DNA of 64,000 nucleotides from Phoronis australis (GCA_002633005.1 NMRA01000746.1:63755-127754), one strand, 5' to 3'; counted from the first letter of the stretch, positions 30,193 through 44,300 are shown. Numbers and translations: made by a program. The notes: generated from the sequence alone by a model not told the origin.

Positions 30193-30515
30193 TTAACAAA
30201 CCTTGAACTTTGGAACACCGCGCCTGTACAAGTGAACAGTCTAAACAAATGATCAAAAGTTTCAACAGCATTACTGGACAAACAACTACCATCTTTAGCA
30301 ATCCTCATCTCTTTCAAGTGGTGGTTTGTGTAAACTTTTCTGTTTACATAATATTTAAAAGTTTTAACTTTGGGAAGGACTGTCAAGTCTGAATGGCAGT
30401 AGGTGAATCTTTCCAATTTTTTGGTCTGAATAAATATCACTTAATCTGTGGTAAGTAATGTCCTGATTTACCTTTTTTGATAACTCTTCACCTGTTCATA
30501 GTAGTTTCCCTTTTT

Positions 30516-32195
30516 ATGCGCCCACATATTTATATGTGGACGCATTATGCCGTCATCTCCGTCCGTCCGGCCGTCCAGCGTCCGCTGCTCTATCTCCAAA
30601 ACCCGTTGACATATGTTCATGAACTTTGGCACATATGGTCCATTCATGATTGGGACAGCATGAGGGAACTTTCGGACGGATCCGAATACCGGTGTGCCCC
30701 CTAGTGGCAATTTTAGTTTTTTACCCTTACCTTAGTATCTTCAAAAGTTCTTAACAGATTTTCATAAATTTGGTATGTAGGCACCTATTAGTGAGATGAC
30801 GCTATCCTCCCGTTTTCAGATGGATTCAACGTAGTTTGCACCACCTAGTGCCCATTTTTACTGTTTTCGAGTCTGTTTCTTGTGTCCACTCATCTATCAA
30901 CCAAACCGCTCAAAGTATCAAAGGATGATTGTGAAAATTGGTATGTATGTTCTTACTATGAAGAGGACGGTTAACGATGATTTTCAGAGTACTGTGGCGC
31001 CTTCTAGTGGCAGGTTTTTTTGCGCCTATGGCTGTATCTCCTAAACCGTTCGCAGTATCTTTACGAAATTTAGTAAGTATGTTTATATGATGTTAACAAC
31101 AGACGACGACGACTTTCGGACAGATCTGACTACTGGTGTGCCACCTAGTTGCAATTTTATTTTTTTACATTTACCTCTGTATCTTCAAAGATCCTTATCG
31201 TATTTTCATGAAGTTTGGCATATAGGCATCTATTAATGAGGTGTCGCTATCTCTCCGTCTTCAGATGAATTTGACCTAGTTTGCACCACCTAGTGGCCAT
31301 TTTTACTGTTTTCAAGTCTTTTGGCGTCCAGTAATCTATCAACCAAACCGTTTCTAGGGTAAATGTGAAAATTGGCATGTAGGTTTTTACTATGAAGTGG
31401 GCGGCTGATGATGATTTTTTGACTACTTCGACTACTGGGGCGCCTCCTAGTGGCATTTTTTTGCGCTCATGATTGTCTCCTAAATAGTTTGCAGGATCTT
31501 TATTTAATTTAGCAAGTGTATTTATATGATGTTGGCTACGGCCGATGACTGCTTTCGAACAGATCTGGCTACTGCTGTTACCCCCTAGTGACAATTTTAG
31601 TTTTTTACGTTTAACGCTGTATCTTCAAAGGTCCTCAGCAGATTTCATAAAGTTTTAAATATAGATATCTATTGGTATGATGATGCTATGTTCCTGTTTT
31701 TGGATGGAATCGAGGTATTTTGCACCACCTAGTGGCCGTTTTTGCTGTTTTCAAATCTTGTTTTTGGCATCCACCCCTGTATCAACCAAATCATTTTAAA
31801 ATTGGCATATATGCTCTCAGTGTGAAGACGACCCTTGATGATGGTGACTGACTACTGTGGCGCCTCCTCGTGGTAGTTTTGTTTTGCGCCCATAGTTGTA
31901 TCTCCTAAACCCACTGCAGGATCTTTGTTAAATTTAGTAAGTGTATTAATATGAAGATAACAACAAACGACGACGACTTTCAGGCGGATCCAGTGGACAC
32001 TGTGCCCACTAGTGGCAATTTCATTTTATTCTGTTTTCCTTTGTTTCTCTGAAGTTCCTTGACTGATTTTTAAGAAATATGGCATGTTCCTGTTTTTGGA
32101 TGGATTGTATGTTTTTGCGCCATCTAGTGGCCATTTTTATGATACAAATAAATATCCCTAAAAGCACACCATTTGCAATGCATTCGTGGGCGCAT
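30516..32195. repeat. Full-length dispersed repeat with ~441-bp higher-order period
   Basis: The element is bounded by inverted 10-mers ATGCGCCCAC (30516-30525) and GTGGGCGCAT (32186-32195). Inside, a CTAG-containing block recurs at 30701, 30845, 31004, 31145, 31290, 31447, 31585, 31729, 31867 (CTCG), 32009 and 32124, about every 145 bp. Three monomer types alternate (GCCCCCTAGTGGCAA, CACCACCTAGTGGCC, GGCGCCTCCTAGTGG), giving a period near 441 bp. Not coding. Other copies lie at 27.3, 51.5 and 60.7-61.4 kb, and a possible left-end fragment (GCGCCCACATATTTTAT) near 16067. Confidence 0.85.
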
Positions 32196-32280
32196 TTCAA
32201 CGCTCCGTGTTGCTCTTGTTTAAATCATGGTGCAGAACAATGGAGATTCAAGAAATGTGAACAGTTGCATACTGTACATA

Positions 32281-32286
32281 TTTATT
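32281..32286 (-). promoter_or_regulatory. Poly(A) signal AATAAA, paralogue 2
   Basis: AATAAA on the minus strand 41 bases past the stop codon of the 32327-50200 gene. It suggests a very short 3' UTR that ends just before the dispersed repeat. Confidence 0.55.
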
Positions 32287-32326
32287 TAAAAAAACTTGTA
32301 CTACACATTTTGGTGTTCTATTGAAG

Positions 32327-35300
32327 TCATCCAGTGTCCAGGCTGTTAAAACGACCACGTCCATGGTTATGGAGAAATATGGCTGCGAGGTCGGCCTGAG
32401 ATGGCAGGAACACTCTGCAGTCCTGAGGCTGGCAGATGAGTTTTCCAGCGGCACTGTGAGTGATATTGGCGTTCATCTCATCCGGTCCAGCTCCATCCCA
32501 ATGTTCCCATTGTGCAAGGACTGCTTCCTCCATCATCGTTCTACGGAGCTCGTCTTCATTATGGGGGGTTTCTTCTTGAACTGGGAAAGGAAGCTCCTCA
32601 GTTTCTGAAGCGAAGGGCTCAACCATGTCCTGTGCATGCGAGCTACAGTCACTGAAGTGTAGGGCAATGGTTTCTTCTCCAGCCTTGATGTTGTGGTTGT
32701 TGGTATCGTTGGTATCATCAGCATTGCGCAGTGTCCAATCCATCAGGATTAGAAGCATCTGGAAGATGGCGATATACTGGGGGATGGTGTTTAGCGCAAG
32801 ACATGTCGCACTAATGGCCACGACAATTTTAACCATTTGATCTGTCTGGAATGCCGCCTCTCCGTCTGCAAGGTTATAAACAGTTGCGAATTATTTCAAG
32901 GTTTTAAAGTCAGAACAAAAAGACATTACACTTAACAGCAGCCATAAACACAATTATGTGAAGGCCTCATACTTTCAACTGACTTAAAACCTGCCTGCTA
33001 TTACAAAAACCAGCTTTTGATTGATACAATTTACCATTGGTCCCAAATTTTTTCCATAGTCGAAATCAGTTGATGTGCACACTTGTAAAGTACTAACAGT
33101 TTGTCATTGCCTCGTGATTACGTTGATTGACGGCAGGGTGTTATTTGGTTTGTCTCAAACAATAACAATCTGCACAACCAGAGACAACTTAACTGAGTTC
33201 ACTAGAGCAGTTAAGTTGGAGACCAACTTGAAAACAATGTTTTTTTTTAGTTTTTTTAATACGTTTATTTNNNNNNNNNNNNNNNNNNNNNNNNNNNNNN
33301 NNNNNNNNNNNNNNNNNNNNNNNNNNNNNNNNNNNNNNNNNNNNNNNNNNNNNNNNNNNNNNNNNNNNNNNNNNNNNNNNNNNNNNNNNNNNNNNNNNNN
33401 NNNNNNNNNNNNNNNNNNNNNNNNNNNNNNNNNNNNNNNNNNNNNNNNNNNNNNACTTTCATACACTCATTCACACACACATTCACACAGTTTAATTAAC
33501 TTATGTTTACATTTACGTAGGTGCATATTTGTGAAAAGGTCAATTTTCTTATAATACAACAGAAGTGGTTAAAAAAATAACACCATATATTGTTTGAATC
33601 ATTTTAAAGAGATGCCTGCAAACCCTCCACTGTTCTGGAATTTTATCCGAGGCATTAAATACATTGAGGTTCACTGCGTCAAAAAGTATAAATCTCTTCT
33701 TGATGTATAAATATAATGTTGGGCATGAGTGTATATGGTACTGACGATTTCACTTAGATTGCCGAAGAAACAAACTAAGAAGTGGTACATAGATGGCTCA
33801 GTGTGTAAATTAAAAACTTTACTTATGAAATGATGTAAAGAATTCCAGAAACTTTTAACACAGAATCAGCTGTAAAACATATGCTGAAAAATCTGGACTT
33901 CGCCACAGTAGGGACATTGGTCTGTTTGTGGAGTACCAAATATTTTTAACATTTTGTTTGTATAAATTCTTTTGTGAATGAAAAAGTATTTAAACATTGT
34001 CAAATGAGGATTTATGGGTAGATTGAAAGGGAGATTATATATTTCTTTAATTTCGGCGTCTGTGTAATAGTTGAGTAAAAATGCATAATTATCTGGTTTT
34101 ACTGAAAACTTGTGAATAAATGTGTTTTTGATCCATGAATTGGAACTATTGAAGAATAAAAATCTAATGTTATTACAACTGACAATCCTTCTATCCGACA
34201 CACTCAGAACTTTCTTCAAGGTCGCTGCGGTGGAATAAAATGGTATGATAGACGTATCCTTTAAGTTATAATTTTTCTTAATGCTTTCCCATTTTAGAAG
34301 TTTGTTCTGGCTATCTAAAAAATCTGCACAAAATATGAGGCCTGCATTGTACAGATCTTGGTAAAATAATGATTTACCGTTAACAGATAAGTTACAATTG
34401 TTCCATATCACTTGTTTGGCTATTGGTACGTCATTAAATATTTCAGGATTAAGAATATCTAAGGTTGTGAGAACATCTTTGTAAAAAGGGTTCTTAATTT
34501 AGCATTTTAGGGTTTTCAGTTGAAAATTGGATGAAAAAATAACACCGCCAATACGACTGAAAAGATGTCTCGGGTATATCTTTCATCTTGCCTCATCCTT
34601 TGCATTAAAGCGCTTGACCCAATTAAATAATAAGTTTAACTTGATCAATTTCATGTTAGGATATTTCAAACCACCCTCTTGATATGGTGAAATAGTCGCA
34701 GTTTTTTTAATTTTTGGTGGTTTATTTAACCAAATAAACTCTCTGATAAGTTTATTAACTTCACGAATTCTTTTTTTGAAAATACCCACAGTTGACACTA
34801 CATGAATGAGTTTCGATAAACCAAAAGTTTTCGTAAGGAAGATTCTGCCTTTTATGGACAAATTTCGTATTTTCCAAATATTAAACAGGTCTTTAAGCTT
34901 TTGGATTTTATCATCAAAATTGAGTTTTTCAGCGTCATCCCCTTTTCCGCCAAAGAATATTCCTAGACTTTTAATGGGATTTTGGGGCCAGCTGATTGCA
35001 TAAAGTGGTTTACGATTTCGGTGCATTGTTGAGGCAAACATCCCTTGGCATTTTTCATAATTCAAGTGGAGTCCAGATAATGTTCCAAAATAATCTAAAA
35101 ATCTAAAACAGTTATTGCCAGATTTTAATGAAAAGAACTGTATCATCTGCATACTGTGCAATTTTGATTTTGTGATTGGCTATTGTGAAGCCTTCATTGC
35201 TTCTGATATGATGTGACATAATTTCCGCACACAGGACGAACAGTACTGGGTCTCCTTGTCAGAGGCCTTTCTCTATGTTAAAATACTGTGATGTAAATCC

Positions 35301-38300
35301 GTTGCTCAGCACACATGACGAAATTCCAGAATATAATGCACGGATTCTATTGCTAAAAACGTCACCAAAATTAAAAGCTTTTAAGGACTGAAATACAAAC
35401 TCCCACTTTACAGTATTGTACGCTTTCTTGGAATCGAGGAATACAATGTGACCGGGGGTGTGCTTTTCTTTATAAAATTCAATCATGTCGTCAGTTACAC
35501 GTATAGTCTGGCCTATATACCGTTTCGGCAAGAATGTTTGACCTGGATGAATTAAATTGTCAATATATTTGTATAGTTTGTTTGTGATTCTTTTAGTTAT
35601 TAATTTATAGTCACAGTTCAAAAGAGAGAAAGGTCTCCCATTGTCTAAAGATAGTAATTCCTCAAACTTTTTACTTTTCGGGATTAACTTGATTATGCCT
35701 TACTTTTGAGAACTGGACATGTGACCGTTTCCAAAGCTGTATGTGACGCTCGCCAATAAATCGTCTTTAATTACCTTCCAAAAGGTTTTATAAAATTCAT
35801 AACTGATGGCATCATTACCAGGCGTCTTGTTAAAAAGGTCGATTGGATACGTTCTTTCGCCGTTGTATTCTTCAATATCGGAGTAAAGTTTTTTGTAATA
35901 GTTCACTTGCATATTCCGTATGCATGCTGCATCATGTATAATTTTAGCACTATCTTTAAGGGTGTTAATATGTTTTTGCTTGCTGTGGCGCAACTCTAGG
36001 TTTTTGAAATATTTCCATTCTCGCATTGTTCTGCCCATTGTGCTTTACTATGCAGGATCAAGCCCTTAATTTTTTGGGTCTGGATAATTTGCAAATCAAT
36101 TTTGGCTTTTTGTAAATCTTTTTTATTTCCTCTGTAGGGTCACTTTCCACCTTGGCTGTCACTGCGTTAATTTTTTCTATTAAAACAATTTCGTGAGAGC
36201 AGGTCTTCTTTGCAACCTCTTGCAAAAGAGATTGAAGTTTTCCTTATTTCCATTTTTAATTAATTAATTAATTCCCACTCTTAATTTTTGTCTTGAATAT
36301 GTCGGTACTGAGTACTATAAAATTCGACACATTTAGTTATTTTGTTTATATAATTGGTATTGTTTAAATAACTAGTGTTAAATTTCCAAAGACCAGGACC
36401 TCTCTTCGCATTTTTGGATGTTTCAAAATGTAAAGTAATGGCAGAGTGGTCTGAAAACAAAAAGTCGTTAATAATGGCAACGCCTTTGACTGCTACTTCT
36501 CTGGAAATTATCCATATGTCAATTCTACTTTGGCATGACATTTTTATCCCTCCAAGTATACTTGAAAACAAAGTGATTCGAGTTTTATGGTCGTTGCTTT
36601 GATCGAACACAAGTTTTTAACTACTTTCACTGTAGTTTAGTTACCAAACTTGCATATACTCACTCTCATGTTCATGATAGTAATTGTCCTCTTCACCTGA
36701 AATTGGACAGGAATTGAATGTAAGCTTCTGGCCAAGAGTGTGTGACTTAAATTTTTATAGGACATTATTTACAAGTCTTTGCGTTTAACCAAATATCTAC
36801 AGAACTATAGAATGAGCGTATAAATTTTTGGAAAATAGAAAGAAACTTTTTGGAATATTGCTTTGACTTAATACCAAACTAAAACCTTGGGTCTTTCGAC
36901 AATGTCTTCTTAGTAAAATTTAGTAAAATATAACAATACAATCTTACCCTAACTACATCTATTAAACGATCATATTTTGTTTGATGTAAATGTTCAAGAT
37001 AAAACGATGTTACAGTTTTTCTCACTTCAGCTTTGCTTTATGCATCTTTTGATTTTTTTTTTCTAAAAAGTCCTTATTTTTATAACCTCTTGTGTAAAAG
37101 TGAAACATTTTGAAGACAGTTCATTACATCGTTTTGGAAAACAGTTCAATTTAGCTTTACCAACTCTTCCATTTTCACCGTCTTTATTTTTCTCAGGTAT
37201 AACTGGTCTAATGATATGTAAATCAATAAAACCAGAGGATTTGTGAGATAGGCCTAACACTATATTTTTGTTATTTACCAATAAACTACATGGAGAGCAC
37301 AAATAGGCCCTAAAAATGTGATGACCAAGTAACAACTAATCTCTGCATCTGGCCAGTCTTTTGTGAATTAAAGCCTATCTTAAACAGTAACACCAGAAAA
37401 TGTAATTCCTACAGTATGTTAAGAGTATCATTCTGAGCACACAAGTGCTATCAATTGTCTAATGTAATGAACTGTTAGGCCTATTGGCTTGCTTTTACAA
37501 TAGCTCTTTTGTTGTTTTGCCTCAGGGATCTGGCAGTGCTATAAAGAAAAGGCAGCTTCATCTATGATTTGACTAGCCTTCATTTACGTGATTGAATTCA
37601 CTTTTTCGTATTTTTCTAAAGCTGTGCTAGAACTATCTGGCTAGCCCAACACATCTAAAATAACAAAATTCCATTGAAGTTGGGCTTTAATGGCACTGTG
37701 CAAAACATGCAAAACACTAGCAAGTGAAGTTGTTAAAGCCCCTGTTCATCAGAACGATGCTTATTTACTTGGCTGTTGCCACTCTTGGTTATTCGTCAGT
37801 TTCAAACACCAACTGTTGCGTCAGTGAATTGAAAGGTGCGCTTCTTTTGAGTTTCACTACTACTGTTGTTTTGGTGTAGCATACAATTGACAAAAAATAA
37901 TGCTTTTGGCTATTGAACATTCAGAGTACACACATGTATATTGCTCTGCCAAAAGTCCTGAAGTTAACTTAAAAGTTCCTAGCAGCCAGCCCTTGATCCA
38001 AAATAGGTGGCCAAATAAGAACTACTGATAAAGGTAATTAGTAAAATTGGCTTGAGCCATGTAAATATAGCCAAATGACAATGAAGTAGAGGCATAAAGT
38101 CCACTAAAGGGTCTAGGACTTCAATGAAAGTGTTTGATTTGTCTAGTGGTAATTTTTGATACGAGCAGGTGTCCTTGGCTGTCAGTGAATTATAATTATA
38201 TTACACTGTGATAGTGTTCCTTTGATACTTTTTGCTCATGGAAAATTCTCCAATTTGGGACCCTGGAAAATTTGCTCAAGGTCAGAGCTTGTGCCTAGTT

Positions 38301-41300
38301 ATAAAAATAGGCAACATCGGCCGTCCCAACTCCCAAGAATCACCGTAAAGACATCAAAATTACCTACTCTACAGATTGAACCCTCATTGCACGAAATTTG
38401 AGAAACATGATGATTGTCAAAATCACCCTTGCCCCAAATTCCACAATTAAGGAAATTCAATTTTTGCGAGAGAATTGGCAAATTTTTACCACAGTCTTAT
38501 TTTTAAAGTGCTACCTGGGTCTCTTTCTTCTGGCTCATCATCATTAGCTCATGAAAATAAATGTTGATATTGGGCTCAATTTTTAAAACTGCTTGTATTG
38601 TTCATTTTTTTGTGTGTTACAGTTGCAATTAATGCTTTCTATATACAATTGCTAAATTTGCATCTCTCTATTCCTTCATAAATATTGGGTGAGCAGTTCA
38701 CCCTGAATAACGCATCATTAACAAAAGTTAGGGAGGACATTCCTAGCAAGACGCTCATGGACAAGTTTTTCTAGGGTAACTTGTATTGAGCATATGACTC
38801 TAAATTCTGGTAAAATCTTACATACAACATTTTGCATACCTTGAACTGTTGGATCTGCTCTCTCCAGTGAAGGTGTGGTGTCAAGTAGTAAGTAATGAGG
38901 CTGAGGTTGAGTCTCAGATGATTCTGAAAGATGCACAACATGTAAGTATTAAAGACTATTATAATTTTGTTATAGTTCATAAAATAAACAAAATGTCATG
39001 ATGAAGCAGGATAGTCTATGAAAGAAATGTGTTCTTTGTTTCTTCCGCTAAGGATCACAATCTGTTTGAAAGAGGGTATGGTTATATAGGACCTGCGCAT
39101 TTAGGCGAATATCTTTTATTATAACTTCAACCCAGTAAAAATATATATTTTCTGAAAGTAGAATGCCTGTAGGGTTGGATTTTTGACCTTTTACCAATCT
39201 GTCATGAATTAGTTTATGTGACCTTGTTTTTTGTAAAATTTAGCAGAAAAGAAAGGTATGTTGATAGCAAAATAACAGTATCAATGACAAGAACAATGTT
39301 TAGTGAAATGTTCTGGATGAGATCTCCAAAACTCTGTTAGTTTTCTAAAATATTTCGTTGAATGCAACTTCTGAAAGTAGGAACTTTTTATAATTTGATT
39401 TTTGACTTGATACTTAACAAATGATAATATCTTTTTAGTAAAATCAAGTTAAAAAGAACAATACATTCTCAGCCTAACTACATCTATTAAATGACCATAT
39501 TTCGTTTGATATAAACGTTCAAGATAAAATGTCCAAAATGATGTTGTAGTTTTTCTCACTTCATCTTTGCTCTATCATTTTTTGGTTTATTTTCTAAAAA
39601 GTCCTTGTTTTCGTAACCTCTCGTGTAAAAATGAAACATTCTGAAAACAATTCATTGCACCGTTATGAAGAACTGTGTATAAAGCATAGTATCTGAAAGT
39701 TTCAAATGAATCCAAACAGCCATTTCTGAAATATGTTTCGAAGGTAGCCAAATATGGGCAGTTTGCTAAGGAACTACATAACCTTAAACCACCAATTGTT
39801 TAAATGCATTAACAAGTCATTTGAAATTGTGTTACAGAAGATTGTCGCAAATTTTGTCAGTAATTTAGCTGCTTAGGTGAGTTTTACCAACTCACATTTT
39901 TGCCTTCTTTATTTTAACGCTATGGAATCGATACAACCAGAGGATTTGTTAGCTAACTATATATTTGTTACTTAACAAACAACGTGGAGAGCACAAATAT
40001 ACCCTGACAAGGCATTGTTCATGACCAGTTACAAGTTGACACCTGGTGGCATTACTAATCACTGCATCTGGCCAGTCGTAAATGGTAACACCAGTAAACT
40101 TGGTTCCTACAGTTTGTTAAGAGCATCGTTCTGAGCCCACTAGTGCCATAAATTGTCAGATGTAACAAGCCCTTAAAGACCTATTGGCTTGCTTTTGCCT
40201 ATGTCACCATGAGAATCATCTTTTACTTCAAATAGCTGTGAATAACATTCCCATGCATTGGTGCCCTATTTAGACCGCTATTCAATACAACTGTTATTGG
40301 TCTTTTGTTGTTTTGCTTGGAATCTTGCTGTTATGCAATATGGCACAAAAACGCAGCTTCATGTATGATTTGTCAGGCCTTCATTTGCGTAATTGATTTC
40401 GTATTTTCTTATCTTGTTGAGGCTTTGTCGGGACTACCTGGTTAGCCAAATACATCTAAAATAACAAAATTTCGTTGAAGTAAGGCTTTTAGTGGCCCTG
40501 TGCAAAACATGCAAAACATTAGTCCCGTTTAGACATCAAGTTTTGGCCCGGCGCAACTGACACAGAACAAATTGATCGGTGTCAAGCGTCTGTTTACACA
40601 CACAACTCACTAACTGTGGTAAGACGGAAATTGCAGGCTGGAGAGACTGGATCACACATGCGAAGGTTTACAAATGACGAGAGTTGCAGAGACATTAGAA
40701 CCCGTACGCAGGTCATTAGGCAAGTGCAGTAGAGATGATCCTTTCCGCCTTGCCCCAGTTACGCATTTAGACATATAATTGACACGGAGCAAGTCATGTT
40801 CAAGTGCAAATTGCTCCACCTACCAAACGGGTGGCAAAAGTTGTCACCGCTGTGTCAATTTGTTCCATGTCAGTACCGTTTACACACTGGAACAACTCGT
40901 TCCGTGTCAGTTGATCCCTGTCAACTTTTGTAGTGTAAACAGCACTATTGGCAAATGATGTTGTTAGGGCTGTTCCAGCAAAATCTGTATGGGAGGGGGG
41001 AAGGCACTTTTATTTCGTACCCACCGCCCATATTTTTCATTTATTTCTCCAACCCATGACCCATAATTTTTAATTATTTTTAATAGGTTAAAATATAAAA
41101 TCGAACACTTGCAAACAAATTGCCTCCAAGAGGACCTGTTAAGAACTTAAATGATTGACAGACAAGAACTAGTTGTCTTGTCCAATATTGTCAAAAACTA
41201 AAGTAGCCTGTGAGCAATACTTTTGGCAGCCACCAGGTGTCTCTGTTCACCATGTGTCTATAATTTCAATTTAATTTTTTCAATTATAAGGATCTATGAA

Positions 41301-44300
41301 TCTCAAACTGTCTCCACGAACTCTTTTATACTTCTATGCAAGTGAATATCGGAACTTGTTTATCTTACTTCTCATACTTTTTATTTAAAAATCATCAGTT
41401 TTCCTATATGTGTTAACACCAGTTTAGTGTTGCATAACTTTTCAATTCAATAGGACTGCAGACAAGCAGTTGGCTCAAATCAAGTTGCCCATGACTTGAT
41501 TAATGGCTTAGTGAACATATTGCACTCTGTTCACTGGCAATATGGGCTTTTTTGTATTGGGATAAGTTAGGATATTTGCCAATTGCATTTTTTTGAGTTT
41601 TGATTTCTTTGAAGATGTGTTTGGCTGAAGTAACCATCCTGTCAACATTAACGGTGAAAAAATACCACCCATTTTTAATGCATCACTTCTTACAGGAACG
41701 ACCACCCATAAATTGAGTTTTTTTCTGAAGACCACCACCCATGAATTTTTATTTCTGCTGCCGTCCCCCCCCCCCCTCCCACACGGATTTTACTGGAACA
41801 GCCCTTAAAGTGCCTGTTCATCAGAATGATGCATATTTACTTGGCTGTTGCCACTCTTGGTGATTCGTCAGTTCCAAACATCAACTGTTTTTTCAGGGAA
41901 ATGGAAGGTGTGCTACTTTTAAGTCCCGTTATCGATATTTTACTATATGCTTATGATTTGATGTAGCTTACATTGAGAAAAAAACATAAGGCTTTTGGCT
42001 ATTACACATTCAGAGTACAGGCATTATATTGTCTTGTCGAAAGTTAAGTTCCCTGCAGCCAGCCCTTAATAAAAAATAGATGACCTGATAAGGACTACTG
42101 ATAAGGTAATTGATAGAATTATCTTGAGCCACATAAACTTACTGGTAGTCACCTGTATGGGCACTAACTGAGTTTCAACATTTTGCCAAATGACAGTGAA
42201 GTAGGGGCATAAAGTCCACTAAGAGTCTAGGACCTCAGTGAAAGTATTTGATTTGTCCAGTGGTACTTTTTTAATACAAGCAGGTGGTCTTCGCTGTCAC
42301 TGAATGTATTACACTGTGATAATGCTCCTTCATACTATTTGGTTATGGTAAAAATTCTCCAATTTGGACCCTGGAAAATTTACTCAAGGTCAGAGCTTGT
42401 GCCAAGTTCTAGAAATAGGCAAAATCGGCCGTCCCAATTTCACTGCAAAATTACCTACTCTACTGGTTGAACCCACATTGTGCGAAATTTGAGAAACATG
42501 ATGATTGTCAAAATCACCCTTGCCCCAAATTCCACAATCAAGGAAATTCGATTTTTGCTAGAGAATTGGGAAATATTTACCATAGTTTTATTTTTAAAAC
42601 ACATACCTGGGTCTCTTCCTTCTGGCACATCGTCATTAGCTCCTGAAAATAAACATTGATATTGAGATCATGTTTTAAACTGGTGGTATTGTTGAATTTC
42701 TTATGTGTTATAGTTGCAGTTAATGCTTTCTATATGCAATTGCTCAATTTGCATCTCTTTATTCCTTCATAAACATTCAGTTCACCCTGCATAACGCATC
42801 ATTAACAAAAGTTAGGGAGGACATTCCTAGCAAGACGCTCATGCACAAGTTGTTCTAGGGTAACTTGTATTGAGCATATGACTTTAAATTCTGTTAAAAT
42901 CTTGCATCTATCATTTTGCTTACCTTGAACTGTTGGATCTGCTGTCTCCAGTGAAGGTGTGGTGTCAAGTAGTAAGTAATGAGGCCGAGGTTGAGTCTCA
43001 GGCGATTCTGAAAGATGCACAACATGTAAGTATTAAAGACTATTATAATTTTGTTATAGTTCATAAAATAAACAAAATGTCAGGATGAAGCAGGATAGTC
43101 TATGAAAGAAATGTGTTCTTTGTTTCTTCCACTAAGGATCACAATCTATTTGAAAGAGGGTATGGTTATATAGGACCTGTGCATTTAGGCGAATATCTTT
43201 TATTATAACTTCAACCCAGTAAAAATATATATTTTCTGAAAGTAGAATGCCTGTAGGGTTGGATTTTTGACCTTTTACCAATCTGTCATGAATTAGTTTA
43301 TGTGACCTTGTTTTTAGTAAAATTTAGCAGAAAAGAAAGGTATGTTGATAGCAAAATAACAGTATCAATAACAAGAACAATTTTTAGTTAAATGTTCTGG
43401 ATGAGATCTCCAAAACGCTGTTTGTTTTCTAAAATATTTCGTTGAATGCAACTTCTGAAAGTAGGAACTTTTTATAATTTGATTTTTGACTTAATACTTA
43501 ACAAATGATAATATCTTTTTAGTAAAATCAAGTTAAAAAGAACAATACATTCTCAGCCTAACTACATCTTTTAAATGACCATATTTCGTTTGATATAAAC
43601 GTTCAGGATAAAATGTCCAAAATGATGTCGTAGTTTTTCTCACTTCATCTTTGCTCTATCATTTTTTGGTTTATTTTCTAAAAAGTCCTTGTTTTCGTAA
43701 CCTCTCGTGTAAAAATGAAACATTCTGAAAACAATTCATTGCACCGTTATGAAGAACTGTGTATAAAGCATAGTATCTGAAAGTTTCAAATGAATCCAAA
43801 CAGCCATTTCTGAAATATGTTTCGAAGGTAGCCAAATATGGGCAGTTTGCTAAGGAACTACATAACCTTAAACCACCAATTGTTTAAATGCATTAACAAG
43901 TCATTTGAAATTGTGTTACAGAAGATTGTCGCAAATTTTGTCAGTAATTTAGCTGCTTAGGTGAGTTTTACCAACTCACATTTTTGCCTTCTTTATTTTA
44001 ACGCTATGGAATCGATACAACCAGAGGATTTGTTAGCTAACTATATATTTGTTACTTAACAAACAACGTGGAGAGCACAAATATACCCTGACAAGGCATT
44101 GTTCATGACCAGTTACAAGTTGACACCTGGTGGCATTACTAATCACTGCATCTGGCCAGTCGTAAATGGTAACACCAGTAAACTTGGTTCCTACAGTTTG
44201 TTAAGAGCATCGTTCTGAGCCCACTAGTGCCATAAATTGTCAGATGTAACAAGCCCTTAAAGACCTATTGGCTTGCTTTTGCCTATGTCACCATGAGAAT

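Larger units (their letters stand above)
28440..30440 (-). mobile_element. LINE C-terminal fragment split by a DNA transposon
   Basis: On the minus strand, 30440-30197 encodes a decayed LINE ORF2 C-terminal region (TFKYYVNRKVYTNHHLKEM ... VETFDHLFRLFTC). It is alignable with MFKYFFIHKRIYTNKML ... FQHMFYSC of the LINE at 33.5-36.6 kb. The frame resumes, shifted, at 28649 on the other side of a 1.54-kb TTAA-flanked insertion (VIDLVKTKILNIYLGPN ... SKPTFENF, then stop). The insertion therefore interrupts a pre-existing LINE copy. Confidence 0.75.
37730..41804 (-). repeat. Stalk-exon duplication unit 1 (with exons A1 and B1)
   Basis: Tandem unit of paralogue 2 holding B1 (38547-38515) and A1 (38923-38840). 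From about 38930 to 40966 it is almost identical to 43014-45045 of unit 2, a very recent duplication. It carries two extra features: the 838-bp Harbinger-like element at its right end, and a changed splice acceptor at B1. Exon A1 encodes ESSETQPQPHY and LLLDTTPSLERADPTVQ. Confidence 0.9.

Noticed and set aside
30468-31594. Minus ORFs inside the dispersed repeat (30468-30710, 31247-31594)
   Set aside because: Frames are not kept between repeat copies or monomers; non-coding repeat.
32321-32840. Plus-strand ORFs at 32321-32608 and 32625-32840
   Set aside because: Antisense shadows of the last exon of paralogue 2, which has a paralogue-conserved frame on the minus strand.
33075-33554. ORFs spanning the N run
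   Set aside because: The middle is unknown sequence; the flanks are low-complexity.
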